DNA from: Bipolaris cookei
Taxonomy: Eukaryota; Ascomycota; Dothideomycetes; Pleosporales; Pleosporaceae
Direction of reading: 5' to 3'
Assembly (NCBI GenBank): GCA_002286855.1
Contig: NRSV01000002.1
Location: 945,011-1,009,010, forward strand
Length of the DNA stretch: 64,000 nucleotides
Shown here: piece by piece, positions 1 to 10,100 of the stretch
How the letters are laid out: the number at the start of each line of letters is the position of its first letter
Position numbering within the stretch: position 1 is the stretch's first letter
Position numbers and translations under genes: made by a program
The notes under the pieces: model-generated
What the model was told of the DNA's origin: nothing
Database searches by the model: none
Seen by the model: only the letters and a program-made list of their open reading frames with translations

Positions 1-103
1 TCAGTACTATAATCCCTAATCTCACCTTCTCCCTCTCGCGGCCGATTAACCACACACACACACGCGCGCGCAACCCCCCCCCCCACGAAACCCAAATCCA
101 ACG

Positions 104-464
104 ATGTCGGAATCCCTCACCACGAAGCAAGTTGCCGAGCATAACACGGTGGAAACGGGTCTGTATATTATTATCGATGGGGATGTGTATAAGATGGATA
201 GTTTTGTCGAGGAGCATCCTGGGGGCTCGAAGATTCTGAAGAGGGTGGGTGGGAAGGATGCTAGTAAGCAGTTCTGGAAGGTATGTTTTTATATTTCTCT
301 TTCGAGGGAGAGAGAGGAGGGGGTTAGTGATGCGATTTTGCTATTGCCTTTGTTCTTTGGGTGAAAGCTAATGTGTGCGGTATTAGTACCACAACGAGCA
401 TGTGCTGAAGAAGTATGCGCCTAAGCTTAAGATTGGGAGTGTGAAGGAGGAGGCGAAGTTATAA
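104..464 (+). CDS. Small cytochrome b5-like heme protein
   Basis: Two exons, 104..280 and 387..464, encode 84 residues. The intron 281..386 starts GTATGT and ends TTAG; splicing joins the frame exactly after FWK. The protein is one cytochrome b5 heme-binding fold: the EEHPGG motif supplies the first axial heme ligand (His38), and His61 in FWKYHNE is the likely second. No signal peptide, membrane segment or fused oxidoreductase domain is visible, so it is probably a soluble electron carrier rather than the tail-anchored microsomal b5. It is short for the family (about 84 residues against roughly 130 for tail-anchored forms), but the fold core is present. The next gene converges on it from the other strand. 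The redox partner cannot be read from sequence; a flavoprotein reductase and a MOSC protein lie about 20 kb away. Confidence 0.88.
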
Positions 465-1089
465 GTGGGTAGATGTGCAATGTATCAACTGGGTTATTTC
501 GTATTACGCTTTTTTTTGCTGTGTCTTTGAGATTGCACGCGTCATAACATGGTGATGTAAAGTGAGAGTGACACTATGCATATATACTTGATAAAAATCA
601 ATAACTACAAATTACAAAATCGGTCCCATCTTCTAGTTCTAGGTACGTTAAGGTGGCACAATGCTTTCTTTCTCCTTCCTCCCTCCCTCTCTCCCTTCCC
701 CTTCCCTCATTCTTTCTTTCTCTCGCCACTTGATAATCAATAAAGCAAAAGATAGGATAAAAGACTCGCACGCAAAACATATAAATGCCGTGGGTATCGT
801 GATGTGAGAAAGGAAAAATAAGTAATGGAAATCCCCAAACAACAAAAAGAACCAAACCTGATAAAAAAGTAAAAAAAACGCGCCTTACTATATCTCAATT
901 TTGCTGGTGCAGCAAATGTGGGGGAGAGAAAAACAATGGGCGAGCATGAACGCCGAGCAATCCTTCATCGCTGCGTTTAAAAGAAGAAGAGGCAGATAGT
1001 AGCGCACTGTAGGTATCGAAGAAGGGCGCTATAGTCCCTCCCTCATCGTCATCATCATCGTATCCCTCACACCCACCCAGGATCCATAC
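465..1089. other. Convergent intergenic region
   Basis: This holds the 3' ends of the cytochrome b5 gene and the Ser-rich gene. It is AT-rich apart from a pyrimidine tract (664..725). Short open frames here are composed of that tract and have no recognisable content. I see no gene. Confidence 0.6.
664..725. repeat. Pyrimidine (CT-rich) low-complexity tract
   Basis: About 60 bases made almost only of C and T, with CCCT and TTTC runs, between two convergent genes. It is simple sequence, not a coding or structural RNA feature. Confidence 0.75.
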
Positions 1090-2064
1090 TTAAAAGCACG
1101 TCCACCTCTTCCTAATCCCCGGTCTCGACCCGGGTCTCGGCACCGGACTTGTCCTAGGTCTCGCATCCCGCTGCTGTTTCTCCTTGATCGCTTGTAAATC
1201 AAACTCTGCCTCTCCATCCTCTTCCTCATACTCATCGTTGCTAATGCGATACCGCCGTACAGACCCGCCATCCTCATCCGTCTTGCTGTAGAATTTTTCC
1301 TGAGGACCAGACACGCATCTAGGCGTTATTCTGCGTAAGAAGCCGCGAAGTCCGCTGTTTGCCTTGTCGATTCTTTGGTACTCGCGTTGGCGCGTGCAAG
1401 GCGATGTCCAGTGCATAGTCGTGTTTGTTTTTTTGGCGGTGGTGGCGTCGTCGTCATGGAGAGGGGTGCTAGGAGTGGGTTCGGTGGTGGGGCGGTGGTG
1501 GTGCGCGTCGGATTCTTGGACGACGCGCAGGGTGTCGGTGCTGAAGCGCGTGGTGCTGGTGCTGCTGGGGAAGCCGAACGCGTCGCCGTGGGAGAGCGTG
1601 GGAGAGGGGAGACCAGAGTGGGATTGGTAGGAGGGGTTGGAGAAAATGCTGCAGCTGCGGAAGTGGAGGGCCAGCACGTCGTCAATGTCTTGGGTGAGGG
1701 CTGTGGGTGGGGTTTGGAAGCTTTTAACGCGGTAGTGGCGCGCTGGTCGCGAAGGGTCGACTATAGTGCAAGAGGTACGCCTGGATGAGGGTTTTGAGCC
1801 ATGACCGCGGCTTTTGGATCGGTTGGTTGAGTTCTCGGATGAGGTTGTGGATTGCTGGCGTAATGGTCTTGAGCGCTGCTCTGATACGGGTCGGCGGGTT
1901 TCCATATTCGCGACTTGGACAGAAGATGAGGATGGCTCGAGAGCCGATTTTTTAGACCTCCGTTGGTGGACAGATGTCGTGTTGCTCCTGTGAAGTAGTA
2001 CTGGTTTTTCGCTGGCCATGTTTGAATGTTGAGATCCAGCGAATCCACTATCTATTCGGTCCAT
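1090..2064 (-). CDS. Ser/Thr- and Arg-rich protein of unknown function
   Basis: A single uninterrupted frame of 324 residues with a true ATG at 2064. I do not recognise a domain. The N-terminal two thirds are rich in Ser, Thr, Pro, Arg and His and look disordered (runs such as EPSSSSVQ and HHHRPTTEPTPSTP). The last third is more ordered: a basic GLRGFLRRITPRC segment, then an acidic stretch (NDEYEEEDGEAEFDLQAI), then a basic C terminus ending in RKRWTCF. That order of basic helix, acidic patch and basic tail suggests a regulatory or scaffold protein, but this is a guess from composition. The frame's length and sustained codon usage favour a real gene; the opposite strand is also open for shorter stretches because the region is GC-rich. 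No intron is needed. Confidence 0.6.
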   Translation of the reverse strand: MDRIDSGFAGSQHSNMASEKPVLLHRSNTTSVHQRRSKKSALEPSSSSVQVANMETRRPVSEQRSRPLRQQSTTSSENSTNRSKSRGHGSKPSSRRTSCTIVDPSRPARHYRVKSFQTPPTALTQDIDDVLALHFRSCSIFSNPSYQSHSGLPSPTLSHGDAFGFPSSTSTTRFSTDTLRVVQESDAHHHRPTTEPTPSTPLHDDDATTAKKTNTTMHWTSPCTRQREYQRIDKANSGLRGFLRRITPRCVSGPQEKFYSKTDEDGGSVRRYRISNDEYEEEDGEAEFDLQAIKEKQQRDARPRTSPVPRPGSRPGIRKRWTCF

Positions 2065-3995
2065 TGTCGATCCATGTAAGAGGACGGTTTAGAAGCAGCA
2101 GAAAAAAAAGGGCCGTGACGTAGATGTAAGATATTTTGATCGTTAAGATGCCGTTAATATCGACTTAGTCGTTGATAATTTCGGGTACTCGCCTGCATTG
2201 GTAGTTAGTATCCAAATAAGGCAAGTTCTGTGCTCAAGGGGTAAGACGTCCATACCAGCAGCCAGTGCCAACACGCGATGTGAAACAGAGAGAATATTGA
2301 TAGCGGCGCAAACGGACGAAAAACCTCACTCATAGACAGGCGCAGAAGAGAAAAAAGAGAAATAGAGACGGAGAGCAGAAGAGAAGAGGCCGAAGTCGCA
2401 ACGAGGATATGCGAACACCAAGTAGTTTGTTGGGGGCCCAGTCAAGTGACGCAGTAGTATGCGCGACTCGCCTGGAACTATTGGAATCAACCGACACGAT
2501 CAGGTAGTAGACAGGCGAGGCGGCTACAACTAAGTATATAGAGAAGCGGCTCCGAACGACCAAAACGTAAACCTAAGCCGTTGGTTGGTCCAGACCGTAC
2601 CTAGTAGGATGCAGAGCGACCGAACGGCCTTGCAACAAAGCGTTTTCCACGGCTGCTGAGCCGAGCGCGTGGGCGGGCTGTAGCGAGGAAAAAAAGAAGT
2701 CCCAGTTCACCGCCTCACAGGATTGGTTTTATCGTGCGCGGGGACAAGGTATTTGAAAGTCGACTTAGTGGAGCGATATGAGAAATAAAACTGGGGAAGG
2801 GGATTTGAGGTTAGCTTCCGTGCGTCGTGAGACAGAGCATGACAGGTGCACTAAATATGTCACAGACGAGGTCGCACGCAATCGTAGAGAGAGTTTAAAC
2901 AAAGGTTGTTCCTTTCGGCAAGTATGGTGACGATGTCATTGTGCTTGACATGTGAAAAGTATGTGTGTGTGTGGGTGGGTGGGTGAGAGGGCAGATAACG
3001 ACAACGAGGCGGATTCATAGGCTGGCTGTGGCTGGCCTTGTGACAGGTTGGGGTAAGGGATGTGCGGTCTCAAAGGATATCGAGTGGCAAGGAGCAGCAG
3101 CCTCGTGTACTGACTAGAGCCACACTAGACAGGCCGGCTGGAAGTCTGCATGGATGGCGGGAAGGACCGAATCAAACGAGAGAGCGACACACCAGTCAAC
3201 GCGAAACCAAGATGCGCGCGCCCGACTCAAGCTACTTACCTGGCGCGACAACGTCGGCGGTTGAAGGGCAAGGCTACCACTAGTAGCGTTACGCATGGCA
3301 CGCGTAGTCGATGGTGGAGGGGGAGGGAGGAAGGGAGGGAGGGGCCGTAAGGGTCGTGACACAAAGACCAAATCCCACGCTGGCGGGACGAAGTTTGCAT
3401 GTGTGCTGTGCATGGGCCTAAAGATGTACTTACATATGTACCTTTTCTCCCTGTTTGAGATTTGCCGCCAGGTGGCTGTCAAGTGCAGTGGAAACACGGC
3501 CCGCCGTCTTACTGCTTACAGGCCTCTCTCCGCTGCAACCAAACGTGCAAAAAAAGCCAAGGGGGAATAAGAAGGAGAGGGCGCCAACAGGGCCCCGCCA
3601 ATACAGCAGACATGGCGCAGGGACCGGCGCCAATGATCGTGTCATGTGGCGTGGGCATACCAGCACCCACGCCCCCCAAGATTGCCGGCACGGCTTACTT
3701 GACTTGGCTAGCAGTAGTTGCATGCAGTCTTCTGGGAGATCGGCTTCGCACGTGCGCTTCTCACGAACCCGTCGTGGACTCCACAAGTACACACCGCGAA
3801 GGCTGGTCGACCAAAGAGCGGTATGATTTGACACCTGTTTATTGCTGACCCGCCCTTACGATGGCCGTTGCTCAATAATACATCTTCACACAGACACATT
3901 GTTCAAACTTCCCTTCTCCCCGTTTCTCACCCTAACGATTGGTTCGTGCATCGTTCTACGTTGATAATGACCATGTTAATGCCTTTCCCCCTTGT
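2065..3995. other. Intergenic region without a supported gene
   Basis: About 1.9 kb upstream of the Ser-rich gene and downstream of the hydrolase. A TG/TGGG simple repeat lies at about 2959..2984. From 3430 to 3850 several frames on both strands are open at once, which reflects few stop codons in GC-rich DNA rather than a gene: none has a recognisable motif or consistent splice sites. Promoter elements of the Ser-rich gene should lie just above 2064. Confidence 0.5.
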
Positions 3996-4877
3996 TCACT
4001 GGATCTCGTGGTAAAACGCCTCAATCATGCTGGCGACCTGTTCAAACGCTTCGAGACAATGCCAATGCCCGATTCCCTGTAGAATCTCCAGCTTCTTCTC
4101 GCTGCTACCAATCTCGTCGAACATCTTCTTGCAACCCTCCAGCGGCGCGCTCTTATCTTCCTCGCCCGCGAGGATAAGAACAGGCACGCCGATGTCGCCG
4201 TATTGAGGCACCTTTGCATTAATGATGACTCGGCAGTTGGATACGTAACCAGCTGGGTCCTGTGACAAGAGCAACTCGCGGATCATCGCTTTGGCAAGCG
4301 GGGAAGCTTTGCTTCCCACTGCCGCCTGCGGGATGCTATCTGCCATGGGTTGCATGCCCTCTTTTTCTACAGTCGCAATCCGTTTCTCGAAAATAGGTCC
4401 TACCCCCGGGTTGGGATAGACGGGGCCGATAAGGATGGCTGCAACAATGCGGTCACTATGCTCAGCAGCAAGATGCGCGCCCACGATACCGTAGCAGAAG
4501 TTAGCTCATCATCTCTTCTTTTTCTAACCTCCATAAATGCTTAATCGTGCTGGGCGCAAATGGGAAACATACCCTCCCATGCTATGCCCCACAAAGACTG
4601 CCTTGTCCACCTTCAGGGCATCCAAAATGCCGACAACATCCTCGCTCAGCGTTTCAATACTTTGCTCGACAAAGGTATACGACGACCGCCCGGCGCCCGT
4701 GTTATCAAAGGTTATGCAGCGGAAACCGCTGTTGACTAGCTTCTGGCATACTGCATAGTAGTAGTTCTGCGACGAGCCCAGACCATGCATGAATATTAGT
4801 GTCTCTCGTACCTTTCCATCTGGCGGCGTCAGATCCGCATAGTGCATCCGCTTGTATCCAAGACGAAGAAATAGCAT
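3996..4877 (-). CDS. Alpha/beta hydrolase, with an abnormal splice acceptor
   Basis: Exons 4573..4877 and 3996..4488 would give 265 residues of an alpha/beta-hydrolase-fold enzyme of the enol-lactonase/esterase type. Seen: the oxyanion region FMHGLGSSQNYY, the nucleophile elbow GHSMGG, a likely acid residue in AGEEDKSAPL and a catalytic His in GIGHWHC. The donor (GTATGT at 4572) and branch site (GCTAAC) are good, and the only join restoring the family sequence GHSMGGIVGAHLA puts the intron end at 4489. There the bases read CGG, not CAG. The first in-phase AG lies further in and would remove about 11 residues just after the nucleophile. So the gene may be mutated, use a rare acceptor, or carry a sequence error. 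Without splicing, translation stops soon after the elbow. The substrate is unknown. Confidence 0.75.
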
Positions 4878-5361
4878 CGTTGGTTTAGTGTGTATATGTA
4901 TTGTATATGATAGGCACAGATTTAGAAACGTGTTTGGTTTACAGGACTCGGCCGAAGCCGCAAAAAGCGGGATGTCCCCGTGACGTCATTTATCTGGGAC
5001 TGATAATGGCATCGATAAGGGGGTTTACACGACGCCTCTTATTCTATGAAAAGTCAAACTCTGTATATTGAATTTGGTGATACACCGAAAAAAAGCATTC
5101 AACGGGCTCCCGAGTCTCGAAATAGTAAGATAAAAACATAATCAGGATATGTATGTCACATGATTGAGCACAAAGCTTTGCTTTCACAATTGCATACCTT
5201 TTGATCGGCACCTACCCCCTATATCTATTAACTTTGTGATTTTCACATTGTACTATTAGCCCAGCGACCCAATAACATACATATGTACTCAAAGAAAAGA
5301 ATAGAAAAGAACGACACTCAAGAAAATAAAACTTATATATTTCAACCCGCGTCTTACGCAG
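4878..5361. other. AT-rich intergenic region
   Basis: It carries the promoter of the hydrolase gene next to 4877 and the 3' end of the minus-strand gene ending at 5362. A TGACGTCA-type palindrome (CRE-like) occurs at about 4980..4987. No gene is seen. Confidence 0.5.
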
Positions 5362-6114
5362 TCAACCCGTCGGCGACGTCAACCGATACATCTCCTTCAG
5401 CGCCTCCGTACACCTCTCCCCAAGCGAAGACTCACTCAGTACCTTGGGATTATGCAACAGCGTCCATATGAGCTGCGCTAGCCCCTCTCTCGTCGTAGCC
5501 TCCTTGAGCGCATCCCATCCTTCGTCCGCGCTCTCGTTCAGCGTCTGTGACACACTCTTTGCCCGTGAGCGTCTCCGTCGCCGGAAAGCAAAGATGCTCC
5601 GGCTCATGCCTTCACTTGCGTCGCCGCTTACGTCCCAGAGCGCCACGCGGTTGATGAAGTGCTTCATTGCTTTTTCTTCAAACTGCGCTTTGCGGGGCGC
5701 GATGGCAGCGTCGAATTCTGGGTCTGCGGGATAGGATTGCGGGTCCCAGAGGCGGAGGAGGTAGCGGAAGGTTCGGATTTCTGCGTCTGGGACGGGTAGG
5801 CTGTTGAGGTCGAGGGTGAAGGGGTCGTTGGATAAGATGGAGGAAGAGGAAGACGTTGGCCGTCCGCTTGTGGTGCTTGTGGGTGTGGAGACTTGCTCTT
5901 GCTCGTACTTGAGATCGAGAGCTTGGTGTGTGTCGATGATTCGATGGAGGGCTACCCTCTGGTTCTGAGGCACGGCATCGGTGCCCTGGAAGACACGTGG
6001 ATATTCTCTTACAGAGTGTTCAACGGGTGCTGAGAAGGAGCGTGACGAGAAACTGCTCCCACTTCGGTTGTTGCTGAGGAAGTGTGGTCGCTTGGATTGT
6101 GAAATGGTGGCCAT
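5362..6114 (-). CDS. Small protein of unknown function
   Basis: A single frame of 250 residues. I chose the ATG at 6114 (MATISQSK), which sits in a good CCATGG context; upstream in-frame codons are not ATG. The N-terminal 110 residues are Ser/Thr-rich and probably disordered. From about residue 105 the protein looks ordered and helical, with LPVPDAEIRTFRYLLRLWDP, EEKAMKHFINRVALWDV and, near the end, TREGLAQLIWTLLHNPKVL. A strongly basic FRRRRRSRAKS stretch could be a nuclear localisation signal. I recognise no named family. An array of short TGAGYCAC repeats lies about 390-460 bp upstream of the start and could be part of its promoter. Confidence 0.65.
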   Translation of the reverse strand: MATISQSKRPHFLSNNRSGSSFSSRSFSAPVEHSVREYPRVFQGTDAVPQNQRVALHRIIDTHQALDLKYEQEQVSTPTSTTSGRPTSSSSSILSNDPFTLDLNSLPVPDAEIRTFRYLLRLWDPQSYPADPEFDAAIAPRKAQFEEKAMKHFINRVALWDVSGDASEGMSRSIFAFRRRRRSRAKSVSQTLNESADEGWDALKEATTREGLAQLIWTLLHNPKVLSESSLGERCTEALKEMYRLTSPTG

Positions 6115-7125
6115 GGTTGGCAATGTGATGTTTGGTCGCTCTCGTAAAGTGGTGGGTTTAGACGTATACCATTCAAGGGAAAACGCAACACCTTTTTACT
6201 ATATAAACAATTGTCAAGGCAAGTCAGGCAGAAGTAAGTAAAGGGAGTCAACAGTTAGACAGATCAACAAGAATGAAGAAGGAAAGAAGGAAAGAAACAC
6301 CAGCAAAAAGCCAGTCAGCAGACGGCTCGCAGGCATGCCGACTATCCAGTAATTGACCTGCGCACAAGCCGGCAGCCGAGCGTGACGCAATCTCCTATTC
6401 GGATATGCAGTGAGCTGTTCAAAGATTATTCCCTCATTGACGGCCTTTTTAGCACGGCCGTGTTGTGTCGCGGAACCCCAGCCGTTTATGCGCTTGATTG
6501 GTGACTGAGCCACTGCGTCGTTTGAGCCACGTTCTCATGAGCCACTTCTGACACGCTGTGTGGTTGAGTCACTGCGCCGCACTCTTCCGGATGATGCGGG
6601 TCTGCAAACGACGGTGGTGGAGTCGGCGACACGCTCGGGCAACGCTTTGGTCCTGCCACTAACCCAACTTGGTCGGGTATTCGGCCACCGCAGCGAGTCG
6701 CTGTGGGCGGAGCGTATATTGTCCATACGCTGACGCGTTAGTATGCACCTTACCTGTTCTCGCTAATACGTACAATGCGTAAGCCTAAACCAGCAAGTCT
6801 GAGCGTCCTGAACTATTCACTTACATGCGGTGAGGATATGCAGCTAGTCTTGCCCCGTTCATCATCATGCACATAACCTATAGTCAAGTAAATATGTAAC
6901 ATACACATGTATCAAGTTATATATATCATATATGTGTACACACTAATATCGAAAATACATAAGTGATGCACTTGGAACGCCTTTTTTGCGAACCTAGCTT
7001 CTCAGTGAACAAAACGCCTTGCAATGCAGCTTATAACCAGCGTCCAGACCTCGTAAAGAAGATGACCACCCTAGAGCGACCAACATGTCCCTTTGCGGCA
7101 CCCCTCCAGAACACAACAACCTTTA
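6115..7125. other. Intergenic region
   Basis: Contains the promoter of the gene starting at 6114 (with the TGAGYCAC repeats) and the 3' end of the histidine kinase gene. The part from about 6880 to 6960 is very AT-rich with ATATAT tracts. No gene is supported. Confidence 0.5.
6506..6572. promoter_or_regulatory. Four TGAGYCAC repeats, candidate bZIP-type sites
   Basis: TGAGCCAC occurs at 6506, 6523 and 6538, and TGAGTCAC at 6565. The first and last copies extend into a 15-bp imperfect repeat (followed by TGCGTCG and TGCGCCG). TGAGTCA is the AP-1/Gcn4-type core. The group lies upstream of the gene starting at 6114. Binding is inferred from the motif only. Confidence 0.3.
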
Positions 7126-10100
7126 TCATGAAGGTGGAACAGGTTTCGTCTTCCCGTTCGGAAGTATGTGCTGAGTAGTCGACATGCGCACACCCGATGG
7201 CCGGTCCACCTTCTTTGCTTCTACCGCTGCGCTTTGGACATCCATTTCCTTCTTAACATCCTCGTTTCCACCTGTAACATTGGGTAGTGTCTGGGCCTCC
7301 TTCAACGCGTCTTTGACCATCTTCTTCGCCTCGATTGCCAAATTCGGGATTTCCTCAGACTCCTTGTTCTTGTTCAAATACGACTCGAGCAGCGCCTTGA
7401 GAGTCTGCGCGCGCACAGGCTTTGCCAGGTAGTTGTTCATCCCGCTTTCGATACCTGCACCAGACTCTTAGTCTACTGGAACAAACTTAACCAAGGGCAG
7501 CACTTACACTTTTCACGGTCACCTTGTATGGCCGAGGCTGTCATGGCAATGATGAGGACGTTTCTTATCTCAGGATTGGGATGCTTCCGGATGAGTTTGG
7601 TAGCTGCGTCTTGTCAGTACAATGCAAATCGAATGCATGGTAAAGAAGAGCCATCTCACCTTCGTAACCATCACAATGCGGCATTTGCACATCCATAAGG
7701 ACCAGGTGGAAGGGTCGGCCGTTCTCAGATGCACGCTCTAGAGCATCTATTGTCTTAAAGCCGTCCAGATAAGCATCGCATTTGAACCCAAGTTTTTGCA
7801 CAAAGCTGATGGCGATACGCTGGTTGATCAGATTATCTTCCGCAATACAGACCCGTAGGTCTCGTCTTGGGACAGTAGACAGGTCAATGCAAGCACCTGA
7901 AGTATGCTCATGACCATTGTTCTCCTGGCTAGAGAATCTGGCCATAGGATCTGGCTCTCTACTTCTCTGCTGCTGATTTCCTGCATGTGCTCTCGGCACT
8001 TTCTTGAAACGTAGCGAGAAAGTGACAGTCGTGCCCTTGCCTGGCTGGCTCTCGAGACGTACTGTTCCATGCATGACATTTTCTATGAGAGCTTTGCAGA
8101 TACTGAGGCCGAGACCTGTACCGCCATAGCTTCTGGCAGAGCTAGACTCAATCTGCGAAAAGGGAAGGAACAATTTTTGCTTCTGCTCGTCTGGAATACC
8201 AATTCCAGTATCAATGACGCTGCAAGTCACATCTGCCCACTCACTGGTCTCTTGATCGACGACTGCGCGAACCGTGACTGACCCTCTTGGCGTGAACTTG
8301 TAGCTATTGGATAGTAGGTTCATAAGAATTTGATGGAGCCGGACAGGGTCACCCATAACTAGCATTTCTGGATCTAGTTCCAGCTGTTCGATCGTCTTGA
8401 GGCCCCGCTCGGCATTTGTGTACGCAAGCGCACGAACAACTTCGGCAATGGTCTCATTGAGCGAAATCGGCATCTCCATGACATTCATCTTGCCAGCCTC
8501 AAGTTTGGAATAGTCAAGCAAATCGTTGATGATTGAAAGTAGCGTATCAGCACAGACACGAATCGAGTCTGCATATCCTGATTGCTCTCCATTGAGAGGC
8601 GACGCCTTCAACAGTTCCGACATTCCGATGACTCCATTCAGGGGCGTGCGCAATTCATGCGAAACATTGGCTAAAAAGAGACTTTTGGCCTTTGCTGCTT
8701 CCTCCTTCAGTTTCATGTTGCGAATGGCATTTGCCTCGGCCTCTTTCGCTTTGATTTCTGCAGCTCGTGCCTGCGCCAAGGCCCGTTTCTGCATCTCGAG
8801 CATTGCCTCATTACTCGCAGAAACCCTCTCCACCTCCTTGAAAAGTAGCGCATTGGCCAGAGAGATGGATATCTGGTTGACCAGCAATCGAAGGACTTGA
8901 GTGTTTCGTTCGGTGAACGAGTTTGGCGGACCTTCGACATAAATCGAACCCAAGAGATGGTCACTGTGTACAATAGGGATACAAATAACTGCTTTGCCTT
9001 CGGGGTTACGTCGCAGGTAGGAGTCTGAGACGTTGGAGAAACGGTCGTCTTCTAGCAGGTTCTGAACAAAGACAGTCTCCCTAAAGCGCAACGTGTAGAG
9101 TGTCACCTGTCTAGCCACCACATCGTCCACAGTGTCCAAAGGCTGGCTGGCAGGGAATGATGTAACACCCGAATTGAACCCACTGTCATTGTCGGGCTCA
9201 TTGGTAGCTACGCATGCGATAGACCACTCAATCTGCGGGTCCTCAACGACAATGCCACAAAGTGTTCCTCCAGTGGATTCCAAGAGAATCGAACTCATCT
9301 TGGCCATCAGTTTGTCTACCACTAGTTCGCTCGAAAGAACCTGACTTGACTCAAGGATAGAGGAAAGGTCTAACATGTCGAGGCCAACAGCCGATAGGCC
9401 ATTCTGCAGGCCTTGAGCGGACTCTTGGCGACGAGTGCCCTCAGGGACGATCCAGTTCTGCGTTCGGTCAACAGCTGTTTCAGTCCCCAGGTCATTCTGT
9501 TCGAGCCGGAAGGCTGTATTGTTTGTTTCAGTGATCGAAGTTTGGACAGCAACGTCCTGAGTAGTAAATGAAGCACTACGATCGAGAAGAGACTCATGCT
9601 TGCTCGCGAAGTGATTCGCCTTTCCAAATGCCGACATTCGTCTATATGTCGAGATACAGTCCCTGCTCGTATGACGGGCTGCCCTATAAGCTTGTTTCCG
9701 GATGAGAAACTCGGAGTATAACTCGAGAGCAAATGCTTCGTCTAGTGTGAAGTTGTAAGTCTCGCTATGGTCCATGGCAGCTTCGTAATTTTGCAGCGCG
9801 GATGTATAGTCAAGGCTGTTCTCTGCTAGAAGGGCATTGAGAATATGCTTCCAGCCTCGGTAGTTGGCATCAGTAATTGTGCAGCACGTCTCGAGTAGCT
9901 TCAGTGTATCTTGAACATGGCGAAGCATTTCGTCTTTGCGAGCGTTCTGGGGGTCCGCTCTGAGAACAGCCATGTATGCTAATGACAAATAATACCGGAC
10001 CGAGTAGTTTGACCGTTCGCACCAAAGGCTGCTTACCATGGGCAGTAATAGCTCTCCCAGAGCAACAGCCTCTGAATTGAAACCGAAGAGCACCAACACT

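Noticed and set aside
3430..3850. Overlapping open frames of 120-134 codons on both strands
   Set aside because: Several frames are open together in GC-rich DNA, none has a domain or consistent splice sites, and they exclude each other.
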